Shown here in pieces: positions 48,301 to 57,356 of a DNA stretch of 64,000 nucleotides. Each line of letters opens with the position of its first letter. Within the stretch, counting starts at the first letter, position 1. Position numbers and translations under genes: made by a program. Source of the stretch: Parapristionchus giblindavisi (taxonomy: Eukaryota; Nematoda; Chromadorea; Rhabditida; Diplogasteridae); NCBI GenBank assembly GCA_943737045.1, contig CALSFV010000222.1:558001-622000 (forward strand), in the 5' to 3' direction. The notes below the pieces were generated by a model, which saw nothing but the letters and a program-made list of their open reading frames with translations, searched no databases and had not been told where the DNA came from.

Positions 48301-50650
48301 CCGCCGTAACCCCCTCCGCCTCCACTCCGACGCGGCGGAGGGGGTTACGGCGTAGGCACGTAAGGTAGATGTAACGATGCATTACATATAAGGAAATTGT
48401 TGCCTTTTATGACTGGGAATAACTCTTCTGGGGAAACTTAGCCAGGGATTTTTGCGAATGTAACTGAAAAAATATCGTATGGATTATTAATTATGGATTT
48501 CCCTCAGAAGACTCGAATATTGCTTGCGAACAGTTCGTGAGATTTGGTGTGCTGAGGGATGTCCGTCGAGGATTGCTTGATAACGAAGTAGCGGCGACGC
48601 TCGGCGTATGTTTTGTTAAATTTTAAAGGGATCGTTACCTCTCTCAATGGCCACTTCATTGTGCACACTATTTCTCTCTTCTCTAACAACGAGAGAGCAT
48701 TGCACGTCGAAGAAACCATTGACAGAGGTAACGCTCCCTTTAAAATGTTGTAATTCTTGAGAACACAGTCAGAGTTTTAAACTTCTCTTTGTTGAAGGTA
48801 CTTCGATTACTCGATAACATTACCTATCACCTACTACCCATTACCTATTCAACGCCACCTGAATTTCGTCCGGCCATTTGGATAGAAACTTTATTCATTT
48901 TATTGTAAGCATGCACCTTTTTTTTAAATTTGAAGATATATACTTACAATTAGTATTCGACTAAAAGAGGCGAGACCATGAGTATTTTAATTAATATGTT
49001 TATTTAAATATATATTTCTAAACATACATTTGCCTTACAATTGATAAAAAAAACAAAAAAAACATACAAATTCCTTGTTAGTCTTTCAACATTTTTCAAA
49101 ATAAATGATACACAATTTATAGTTTATTATTGTAATGTATTTTCTACAACTCGCACAATACTTCATAACTCATTCATTACGCATCTTTTGGCACTATATT
49201 CCTGCTCGCACAAATCGAGATACAAACAAATAAATAAATAAATAATTTCAGACAAATTATGACGTCTCCAAATGCAATCACTGCAGAGGGACGTTGCCGT
49301 AGTGCTCAAGACTCTCAGGTATTCGAAGCTGTTTATATGGCAGTGCGGATTATCGTCCAAGTTCTCGATTGCGAATCTGACGCCGAGAAGAAAAGCGTTT
49401 ACGAAACAAAAATGGTTTGTTATATCATTTAAAAGCACACCTATTGCTAATTTGAAAGTCTCCGCTCTGGCAATGATCTCTCACTTTCTTTATTTTAAGT
49501 AGATTTTAAGTTTTTAAACACCACAGCGTATTATTATGTATTATATATATTATGTATTATTTAGTTATCAGTCATCTCCTCGTGGCCTCGGCTCTCACAT
49601 ATCGTAACGGATTATAGGTGAGTTGATACGAATGACTAACACCGCTTAATTGACCTTGGTGAAGCGTTTAAAATCTCAGCCGTAAAAATCTGATATTCAC
49701 GAAATTCATACGAATTTAACATTAGTAAAAAAAGTGTATAAAACTTGGTGGTTTTTTCTCTTTTCCCCTCGTAAATTTTCAACAAAACTTTTCAAAACGG
49801 CAATTAACCTTTAATCTTTAATATGTTCCTAATTCTAGATTCTAAAATTTTAAAACTATTCTTAATGATTCTAAAAGTTGTGTTTTAGATCGTTGCCAGA
49901 GCTGATTCTTCTGCTCCAACAAATGGATCGTGTAGGGACACAAGCATGGGCATTGTGGACGATCGATAATATTTGTTCGTCGAGCGAAGATCAACGGAAA
50001 TTATGCATTGGGTAAACCGGTTTCGTCAATTCATTCGTTATAAGTGGAGTATGACAAAACCGCAACAACAAAAGCGCAACTCATGCAAACTTCGGCCAGA
50101 GTTATCCAATCAGTTCTAAAACGTCCAACATGACCATGACTGGATAACTCTGGCCGAAGTTTTCGCGAGTTGCGCTTTTGTCGTTTTTGTACAAGTTGCG
50201 CTTGTTTCGTTGCGGGTTTGTCGTACCCCCGTTACACATTTTATTCAATGACAAGAACAAAAAAGCTTCCAGATTTTTGCTTATAATGTGGAACAAAAGT
50301 ATCGGTCTTTTTTTCAAAACGCCAATACGTTCTTTATTTTTAAAGGCCCACCTCGATCTACATAATTCACACCCTTTGCCAGAGCGTGGATTAAAAGTGG
50401 TTCAGGGTATGCCTTTAAAGGAAAAAAGAAAGTTATACGGTTTAAAAAATCACGAATAGTCGTAGTTTCTGTTCACAAGACGAGATATTGATGAATCACA
50501 AAATATTCAAACCAGTATCAATTATTTAATTTTAGGGACCTCAAGAAGTATTCCTCCATTCCTCTTTTCGATAAACTCCTTGAGAAAACTTCACATTCTT
50601 CTTTACGATCAATTGTTTTACGTCTCAAGAATCTTATAATGATCGTCTAA
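39325..50650 (+). CDS. ZYG11-like CUL2 ubiquitin-ligase substrate receptor, complete copy
   Basis: Seventeen phase-consistent exons: 39325-39540, 40100-40193, 40241-40350, 40510-40593, 40737-40936, 41177-41343, 42654-42817, 43189-43319, 46871-46982, 47599-47708, 47856-48079, 48508-48605, 48798-48904, 49252-49414, 49565-49617, 49889-50011, 50536-50650. They total 756 residues, matching the ZYG11 family (about 745-800). Leucine-rich repeats lie in the N-terminal half (LRHLDIAGCDFVSDISPLKG, LPNLEILSLSGLT, PQLEFIDLSEC) and armadillo-like helices in the C-terminal half (NIACEQFVRFGVL, VLRLLDNI, DYRSLPELILLLQQ, AWALWTIDNICSS). The last two follow the order and spacing that I recall for vertebrate ZYG11 (MVAYRSF, LWAVWAM). 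Family members recruit substrates, including N-terminal glycine degrons, to CUL2. The ATG follows CTTTCAG. Exon 11 carries about 21 charged residues before its donor that are unusual for the family. Confidence 0.88.
39835..40010. repeat. half copy of the 53669 foldback element
   Basis: TACACTTGTTTATTTGGTACGA and the following 150 bases (GTAGCCAACCACTGCCACAATG, GAGAGAGAGAGCACCGGTGAGA) match one arm of 53669-54105. In intron 1 of the ZYG11-like gene. Confidence 0.75.
41826..41890 (+). other. tRNA-like pol III promoter boxes (pseudogene or SINE head)
   Basis: A box TAGCTCAGTGGTTAG at 41832 and B box GGTTCGATTACC at 41875 have correct spacing, but the acceptor arms do not pair. Lies in intron 6 of the ZYG11-like gene. 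Confidence 0.45.
43733..43760 (+). repeat. long poly-G run
   Basis: CGGGGC followed by more than twenty consecutive G in intron 8 of the ZYG11-like gene, next to a GT-rich segment. It is capable of quadruplex formation in principle. The exact length is likely to be an assembly uncertainty. Confidence 0.8.
44101..44172 (+). other. tRNA-like pol III promoter boxes
   Basis: A box TTAGCGTAGTGGTAAA at 44108 and a B box with one extra T (GGTTTCGAATCC) at 44151. No closed acceptor stem; interpreted as a tRNA pseudogene or SINE head. Confidence 0.45.
44350..46615. mobile_element. long-inverted-repeat element, second family member, in ZYG11-like intron 8
   Basis: Begins TTAAGAGGCATGCTCCGTAAGACTCGA and ends TCGAGTCTTAACGGCC..CTCTTAA. 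Arms match over long distances (GTCACCGGACCTTATTGCACA, CCAAATATCATTTGCGATGCG, GACAAATCATCCCTTGTTG on both strands). Inner sequence from about 45290 (GCGGAATTGTGGTCTACTCA, GACCCGGGGGTCATG) is shared with 27740-28640 in the EMC1 palindrome. The left arm is interrupted by a hAT-like insertion at 44607. TTAA borders again. Confidence 0.88.
44607..45024. mobile_element. 418-bp non-autonomous hAT-like element nested in the palindrome
   Basis: Flanked by 8-bp direct repeats GTGCACAG (44599-44606 and 45025-45032), with TAGGGTT at one end and AACCCTA at the other. Several CCGGAACGAGAG subterminal words lie inside. The opposite arm of the host palindrome (near 46360-46385) has CTGTACACCCTAGACGC with no insertion, an in-cis empty site. 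Confidence 0.88.
47157..47540. other. intron 9 of the ZYG11-like gene, fragmentary repeats
   Basis: No exon used here. It contains the words CTTCTAGGAGGGGATCC and AGAGAAGAACAGACGAACG, with similar text near 61500-61620. A short open stretch starting LLKTLFRIKA after a TTAG is not needed by the gene model and ends at a stop. Confidence 0.5.
48268..48390. repeat. foldback MITE in ZYG11-like intron 11
   Basis: AATGTAATGTTACATTTACC..TTACGTGCCTCCGCCGTAACC at left and GGTTACGGCGTAGGCACGTAA..GTAACGATGCATTACAT at right. A deleted relative is at 56461-56518. Confidence 0.85.
48622..48745. repeat. foldback MITE, TTTAAAGGGA family, in ZYG11-like intron 12
   Basis: Ends TTTTAAAGGGATCGTTACCT and AGGTAACGCTCCCTTTAAAA, inner CTCTCTTCTCTAACAACGAGAG. 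Further copies lie at 51928-52052 and, degenerate, near 43375-43490. Confidence 0.85.
50046..50229. repeat. foldback MITE in ZYG11-like intron 16
   Basis: GAGTATGACAAAACCGCAAC..AAACTTCGGCCAGAGTTATCC at left and GGATAACTCTGGCCGAAGTT..GTTGCGGGTTTGTCGTAC at right. No coding capacity. Confidence 0.85.
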
Positions 50651-51773
50651 TCTTATGTAGATAATTTTAATAGTTTACAAAATACTCACGTTAAATTGTA
50701 TATTAAAGATTTGTCGAATAACCTATCCTTGATAAATCACTTAAATTGGTTATGGTAGCCCCAGAACTGAAATCCATATTGATACCCATATCTCTGTTAT
50801 AACACCTTCTATTCGTTAGTGCTTCAACAAGACGAGTTAGCGTTGTTTCTTTTACCTTATACCGGTCTCTCATTGTTATCTTGAAATATATGTAATAAAG
50901 ATCAATCATTTTGTTATAGCGCCATGTTTTTTCTTGTATCATCAACTTCGTCAACTTCGTTATGACCATTCTGAATTCATCCAGGGTTTTATATCGAATG
51001 TGGAAAATTTACTGAATTTCGACGAAAGACGAAAAATCGAAGGTATTTAATATATTACAGTACTCGACAAATTTCGATAAAATAAAGCATCAAGTAAAGC
51101 AGTAAAATATCTATGGGTAGTGAGAACGACAAGGGGCAATTGGGGATCTGGTTAGGAATCACTCGGTTCCGGTCCGGTACAAATAGAATCTATTCAAATT
51201 GTGAAAAAAAAATATTTTTGAAATAAATATATGGGGAATGAAATGATGTGAAAAAAATAGACTAGAACAAGAATAACATGAAAAATGTTAACTAACTTCA
51301 AAATGTATCAAATAATAAAAAATAATATAAATAACAAAAAGACTACAATAACCAATAAAAAAACTACACTCACTGAAAATTCCCTAGCTAAGCACGGCGG
51401 TTCAATGAAGAGAAATCCCTACATTTAACTTTGGCTTGAAGCCTCTTGCATTACGAACAATCGGCAAAGTTGATTTGCACTGGGCGGGATTCGAACCTAC
51501 GAGGTTCGGATAGATACACAAAAGCTCTATCCACTAAGCCATATCGGCATGCCTCGCGAATCGTAAAACTCGATGATAGGTCTAGTCAGAAGCGAGCGCC
51601 CAGATATACCGTAGTCAACTTTCGCGCTGGGAGAACCTAGATGTTTTAGTGCTTATCATCACTCAGTTTGCGATACTTTTTTTCTCCGGCAAGAGCTTCT
51701 TAGTTACTATCATTGAGCCGCCGTGCTAAGGGGAATTATTCCCTTAAATATAAGGGAATAGATCCCTTATATA
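50651..51773. other. intergenic, no gene seen
   Basis: AT-rich 3' flank of the ZYG11-like gene. It holds the tRNA-like segment at 51479 and, at 51715-51785, overlapping AAGGGAAT/ATTCCCTTA palindromic words next to the end of the minus-strand proline-rich gene. Confidence 0.6.
51479..51549 (-). other. tRNA-like pol III promoter boxes
   Basis: On the minus strand, A box TGGCTTAGTGGATAG and B box GGTTCGAATCC lie at tRNA spacing, but the ends (GCCGATA and CCAGTGC) do not pair. It is a tRNA pseudogene or SINE head; the antisense open frame across it is a by-product. Confidence 0.5.
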
Positions 51774-53196
51774 TCAGGGAATTTTTTCCCCTAAAAACAA
51801 TTCATCCATCTCCTTCCTCCATCGATCGGCAACGAAATCAGTCGCCCGTGGAGAGTGTACAGCCTTGCGGAAGAATTCCAATGTGTTCACCTGCAAAGAC
51901 CGAACGAGTAAAGAAGGTTAGGAGGACTTTAAAGGGAGCGTTACCTCCCTCAATGGTCTCTTCATTGCGCACTCTATTTCTCTCTTCTCTAACAACGAGA
52001 GGTGCGTAGAGTGTTGAAGAGACCGTTGACAAAGGTGTCAGCCCCTTTAAAGGGAGAGTAACCCCCTTGAAAAAAACAAAGTCCGGAAAATCAGTTTTAA
52101 TTTCCCGCCAATCTAAAATTGGCGTCTTACAACGATAACTCTGCCACGACATACGATGTGTTGCCTGACATTGATTGAAAAGTAATTTTGCACACTAGTT
52201 TTGCATGTCACACCGATAATTTAGCTTGCTATATGCAAATCGCCATATACAGATCCCATCAAGCCTTATCTCACACCTTATAATAGCACCTTCAACTGAC
52301 AGCCATAGTCTAATGGTAAGTGTCCGGTTGAAGTAACGATTGAGCTGGTTCGAGTCCTGACCCTTGCTAATGATTTTTGTCATTATTTCCATATCCGTGG
52401 CAGAGTTATCGCATTGGGGAACAATTGCGGGAATTCAAACACTGAAAAGTAGAGGGGTTACTGTCCCTTTAAAGGCGCACCCCAAGCTAATTTTACTCTC
52501 TGCATTGCCAATACTCTCTCATAGACAAAGAAAGCGAGACAGAGAGAGTGTGGCCAGAGCGGAGAGTTTCAAATTAGCATGTGGTGTGCCTAAACAGCAA
52601 AACTAACCATGGCTCCTTTACGGGATCGTAAGTAGGCCAGGACAGAGAAGTATCCAGATTGTACTGTACGACTCGTCATCTTCTTAAGTCCTTTAAGCGA
52701 GGATAGACGAATTGAAGAAACCGGACGAACCAATGAGACACTGACGTACCTGAAAATATCGATATTTTAATACAAAAGTTAGCGCTTGTACAGTCATTGA
52801 TTGCAGAATACTGATTATTAATCGATAAACTTTGATTAGCATTGATTTTTTGATCCACTGGTTTACGGAAATATGTATTGATGTGGAAAAAACCTACTTG
52901 TACGGTAGTACGGTGGTAACTGGAGAAGGAGGTGGAGGAACCAGGGCACGCACCGGCGTTCCCGGAGGCAGAGGGATCAAGTTGACGGGTAGTTGAGTCG
53001 ATGGTGGTGTAGGTAAGGGCAGTTGAACTGCTATACCATGACTTGTATGGTAGTAGGAGGAGGTGGAGGAGCTATTACGAGGAGGAACGGCGTTCCAATG
53101 GGCGGAGGAGGCACAGGAATCATCCCAACAGGCAGAAGAGTCGGATGGGGTGGAGGAGTCGGTAGAGCAGTTTGACCGAATACGAGAAGAGCGGAT
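51774..53196 (-). CDS. proline-rich protein gene, 3' exons (one frameshift)
   Basis: Three minus-strand exons with canonical borders: 53196-52898 (proline-rich), 52749-52608, 51890-51774. The last two join in phase 0 and read YVSVSLVRPVSSIRLSS..KKMTSRTVQSGYFSVLAYL..KGAM then VNTLEFFRKAVHSPRATDFV and ..MDELFLGEKIP before a TGA. The first exon encodes two similar proline blocks, ALPTPPPHPTLLPVGMIPVP and LPTPPSTQLPVNLIPLPPGT, but they are in different frames. A one- or two-base change near 53045-53060 separates them, so the locus has a sequence error or is a recent pseudogene. The 5' exons were not found. No family recognised. Its intron hosts two MITEs. Confidence 0.5.
51928..52052. repeat. foldback MITE, TTTAAAGGGA family
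   Basis: TTTAAAGGGAGCGTTACCTCC at left and GTGTCAGCCCCTTTAAA at right, with TCTCTTCTCTAACAACGAGAG inside. In the intron of the proline-rich gene. Confidence 0.8.
52299..52365 (+). other. tRNA-like pol III promoter boxes
   Basis: A box TAGTCTAATGGTAAG at 52306 and B box GGTTCGAGTCC at 52347. Arms do not close into a tRNA. Confidence 0.5.
52471..52593. repeat. foldback repeat with CTCTGC/GCCAGAG arms
   Basis: AAAGGCGCACCCCAAGCTAATTT at left, and AAATTAGCATGTGGTGTGCCT at right. Third copy of the 10932/25692 family; partial copies lie near 49428-49500 and 50338-50422. Confidence 0.8.
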
Positions 53197-53668
53197 CTGG
53201 GTTAAGCGGAAACTTTTGAGAAAAAAACATACAATTATAGAGGTGTACTTTAGCGTTTTCAAAAAGCCACGTGGCAAAGCACTCCATAACGCCGGTTTAT
53301 ATTTCTCAATTAATGTGAGAGAAGGAAGATATTATTGTGAACAAATATAATAAAATATCTAATGAATAAAGTGTTAAAAATTATGTTTATGGAAGTGCTC
53401 GCTAAACTGATTTGGAGGCTACAATGCGCCATGGTAACCAAATTTTTTGTTCAGCCAGAATAGTTTTTTTTTAATTATCAAAAATACCACACCATTATAA
53501 AAGTTTAAATATATAATTCAATTGTAGGAATTGTAATTTGATTTGCAATTTTAATAAATAAATGAAAGGTAATTTGAATTAACCGCGAGTTATTATGAGC
53601 CATGGTGTTTAAATTTTCAAAATTTCGAAGAAAACCATTCATGCGCAACAAAAAATTGGTTATTATTG

Positions 53669-54105
53669 TCCGTATAAAATGTACTTGCATAATTGCATTG
53701 TTACTGCTGGTAAACAGAGGAAGAACTATCGATTAACTCCCCACTCTTTCCTCCTTTCCTTCCTCGTCCTCTCTGATCTACCTACTCTCTTACCGGTGCT
53801 CTCTCTGTAAACATAGAAATTCATTGTGGCAGTGGTTGGCTACTCTCGTACCAAATAAACAAGTGTATTTTATACGGTCAATATGACGTATTGTAGTATA
53901 GAATACACTTGTTTATTTGGTACGAGAGTAGCCAGCCACCGCCACAATGTGTTTCTATGTTTAGAGAGAGAGAGCACAAGTGAGATAGTAGGTAGATCAG
54001 AGAGAGCGAGGAAGGAAGGGAGTAAAAAGTGATGAGTTAATCGATAGTACTTTCTCTGTTTAGCACCAGTAGTAAGGCAATTATGCAAGTACATCTTATA
54101 CGGAC
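53669..54105. repeat. 437-bp foldback element
   Basis: GTCCGTATAAAATGTACTTGC at left and GCAAGTACATCTTATACGGAC at right. The arms run to a centre near 53887 and include AGTAGCCAACCACTG and the ACTCTCTTACCGG/GAGAGAG blocks. One arm also occurs at 39835-40010. Confidence 0.9.
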
Positions 54106-54338
54106 TATATCAAACGATGGCTACTATAAACAGAACTTCTAAAATTATTCATTGTGAAAATCCTGCGCTTTATGGGCGTTATGCAGTGTTAAGCCGAGTG
54201 ATGACTTTTATTTGAATTGGTGCACCAATTCAAATCTGAATATTTCGTCTTACTGTAGAAAGGCATTATTAAAGATAGAAACGTGCGAATAAACTGATCG
54301 ACAAGATAAAATTCAAACATCGGGAAAGATGCAAAGAC

Positions 54339-54664
54339 TAATGGCTCGTTAAAAAATAGTGGAAAACCGAAATCGGCGACTTTCCACCTGTTAAAAAAGT
54401 ACCCGGAAAGTCGAAAATGGAAACACGAAATTTGAATTCGCGCGCATGCAAAGAGGTGCCGGAATTCAAATTAAGAGTTTCCGTCATCAATTTTTAGCAG
54501 TTAAAATGGAAATTCAACTCAGAAAGTCGGAAATTTAATTCCCGCACCTCTTTGCGCGCGCGCGAATTCAAATTTCGTGTTTCCATTTTCGACTTTCCGG
54601 GTACTTTTTTAACGGGTGGAAAGTCGCCGATTTCGGTCTTCCACTAATTTTTAACGAGCCATTA
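54339..54664. repeat. 326-bp foldback element
   Basis: TAATGGCTCGTTAAAAA at left and TTTTTAACGAGCCATTA at right, with GGAAAGTCGAAAATGGAAAC arms. The TA at each border suggests a TA target, as in Tc1/mariner-type MITEs. Confidence 0.9.
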
Positions 54665-54682
54665 CTGATGATCATATCCCAG

Positions 54683-54824
54683 CCAGAATCCAGCGCATAC
54701 GAACAGCATGATGAAGAACGGCATGGTATATGACGAACTTCCGGAGGACGTGGACGATTTCGCAGAGGCGATTGAACGGAAGACCGGTCATATCCCAGTG
54801 GAGAAAGAGAGAAGAAGTCGCTGA
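54683..54824 (+). CDS. possible 3'-terminal exon, unknown protein
   Basis: An acceptor (CATATCCCAG) is followed by an open frame of 46 codons reading QNPAHTNSMMKNGMVYDELP then EDVDDFAEAIERKTGHIP and a basic end before TGA. Composition is protein-like and acidic, but no upstream partner exon in matching phase was found. The foldback element ends only 18 bp upstream. Confidence 0.3.
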
Positions 54825-55042
54825 AAATCAGTTACATAAAAACATTACACATATTCACGATCATCAGAACACTAGTTTGGTCGTGGTTCAAGACAAGGGA
54901 CAAGGGATGCATTTTTCGATTTTTCCCGAAAATCATTGCGCAAATCCCTGTTCATGACATATCAAAAAAAGCTCAGTCTTCTATTAATCTATTTAATCTA
55001 TTAACCTGTTATGCGCTCTTTTGCTTGTCTTTTATCACACCA

Positions 55043-55400
55043 TTACAATAAATACTTCTTACTTTTCGTCGTCCACTGAGAGATATCAACCACATGATCG
55101 TCTCTAGTTATGTCCACATCATCTTCATTTCTAAATTAGAAAAATATCATTCTTATATTTACCGATACGTATTATAATAAACAGGCTATTGTTCACTCAA
55201 AATTTTCTGTCATGTTTGTTACTAGACATGTTCTGTGTTCTCAAAAAATGTTTCTATTATGCGTAGTTCATTCTATTTAGTTGGATATCAAAACACTTAC
55301 ACAATATCAATATGAGTGGGATCGTGAGCATTATCTATTTCATTTGCTTCGGTTGATCTCTCTTCTTCAGCATCTTGCTCCACATGAGCGACAAATCCAG
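55043..55400 (-). CDS. possible acidic protein, 3' exons
   Basis: The last minus-strand exon, 55130-55043, follows TAATTTAG and reads NEDDVDITRDDHVVDISQWT then TKSKKYLL and a stop. It joins in phase to an upstream stretch ending at 55311 that reads AHVEQDAEEERSTEANEIDN. The upstream stretch lacks a convincing acceptor in the required frame, so the model is incomplete and tentative. Confidence 0.3.
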
Positions 55401-56460
55401 GTCATACACTTACATTCAAACTGAAATCGAGAATAAACTGGGAAGTCAGAAGTGCAGCAAAAGTTAAAAGTTAGGAAAAGTTTCAGCATAAATGATGGGA
55501 ATCGGGTGGAAGATCAATCCATTTTTGAAGGGATGTGCTAATCTCACAAAGAGAGTGAACTATTCGAGCGAGAGACCGATAGATTAGTAGAGAAAGTGAG
55601 ACAACGAGAGCGATTCCTAAATATTTCTCGTCTCTATAGAGCGAATTTACTTTCTCTGCGCTCTCTCAATTATACATACTATCTCGTTTTCCACTAGACT
55701 CCCGATTGGGAATAACCCATAGGCGATGAAAGTTCTTGGAACATCTATCGTACATCACGCGTGTCGTTTGGTCAAAGTGGAGAGTTAAATTATCTTGGGG
55801 TGAGGCAATCGTAGGAAAAATAAAACGAGTCTCACGGTTTTGGATTGGGATAATACTTGGTGGAATTTACCTGCTTATTATTGCCCTTCGTTGTATACAT
55901 ATATCGAACGAATCCGTAAACTTTGAAATTTTGATGTTATTTTATCGAACTTACGTTATTTAGCCAAGATGCAGGCATGACGAACCTAAACTACGTCTGC
56001 GAGCCCGTGTCACCCCATAATACAGCTGTGCATGATCAGTACATATCACTTTTTGGCCAAGTGCCAAACCATAAAGCGAAATACCTATGTTTACTGAGTG
56101 AGATGATCCCTAATGTATGTTGTTTATGCAGGTATGACCGTACAAGAAAATACTATAACCATGGGAGAGCACGTGCGCAAAAAGAATATTTAGACGGTGT
56201 TGCATTTTCAAAAAGTCAAGTGAAGACTCGGTTATTTTCTTTCGTTTCTATAGTCTTGCATGATATTTTATTGTGTTACATTGGTAAAAATGAAAAATGT
56301 TTATCCTATACGCATTTTCACTAAGAACTGCGATTGTACAATTACTTGTAATATTGTTGGGATATTTCCGGGTTTGTCAATAAATTGGTGCATTAAAAAG
56401 TGTTAATATTGATGTATGATTTCTGTTTGAATTACTCACCTCGTCAAGAATTTTCACCCG
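55401..56460. other. intergenic, weak coding potential only
   Basis: A + strand open frame of 115 codons from 55977 (starting MTNLNYVCEPVSP, six cysteines) has no recognisable domain and an internal GTATGACC donor-like site. I cannot decide whether it is a gene. The remainder shows CTCTCT-rich inverted words near 55545-55690 and nothing else. Confidence 0.4.
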
Positions 56461-56518
56461 TTATGCATCGTTACATTTGCTTTACGTGCCTACTCCGACA
56501 AATGTAACGGTGCATTAA
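56461..56518. repeat. internally deleted relative of the 48268 foldback
   Basis: TTATGCATCGTTACATTTGC..TTACGTGCCT at left and ATGTAACGGTGCATTAA at right, with the central part missing. Confidence 0.7.
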
Positions 56519-56592
56519 CTCTCATATTTAGCACTTCACACAGTCCACATTTCTCTAATTATGTATATTCTGCATGGCAAATCGTCTCTTCT

Positions 56593-56724
56593 GTCGCCGT
56601 ATGCAAGAACCGTTTGCCAGGAAAATGTGACGTCATTAGCGTAGGCGGAGGCGTTTTCCAAAAATCCTCCGCCTACGCTAATGACGTCACATTTTCCTGG
56701 AAAACTGTTCTTGCATACGGCCAC
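56593..56724. repeat. foldback element, second copy of the 3266 family
   Basis: CGCCGTATGCAAGAACCG at left and CTTGCATACGGCCAC at right, with GACGTCATTAGCGTAGGCGG and its complement in the arms. It lies exactly at the left edge of the duplicated ZYG11-like segment. Confidence 0.88.
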
Positions 56725-57356
56725 TGGTCCCTTTCCTCTCTCTTCTATCGCTCTTCGTCTCTCGACCTCTCTCCCACTACTTCTGACCCTTACTCGCCTT
56801 CGTCTCTCTTGCTCACCCTGCTTTTGTATGTGACTTGAGAGAGCTGACCTCCCTCTAAGTTAAGAGTAGAGACGCAGAGAAAGCGAGAGCGTAGACTGTG
56901 GGAGTTAAGAGAGAGTATACCATTACAAGAAATCGCGCGTTGGTTGCTGCATCCAGCTTTAAAAGCCCATTCTGTGATCGCGTTTAGCTACATCTACATC
57001 TCATTGGAAAAGTCGCAGCATAGGTTTCATATCCCAACAGGCTTTATTGTAGTTTGCAGGCGTGACCTTGAGTGAAAGGGCGCGCAGCAGAGGCGTCCTG
57101 TACCGTACAACAATCTTTTGTATCACTCCTCAAAGTATCTTATTACATTTTATCAGATTGTTCAATCATTATTCATCAATTATGATAATTTATTCCACTT
57201 TAACAAATTCCAAACATTCCATCTTTCCATATTATTCACTAAGAGATACTGTATCTCATCTGACCATCATATGTATATTATATTAAATAAAAAGATTACA
57301 ATTTCCGTGTATCCAACCGCGTTTTGCGAGAAAAAATAATAAAACTAAAATTTCAG

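Noticed and set aside
53063..53350. 95-codon + frame rich in Glu
   Set aside because: Starts without ATG and is the complement of the minus-strand proline-rich exon, which has matching downstream exons.
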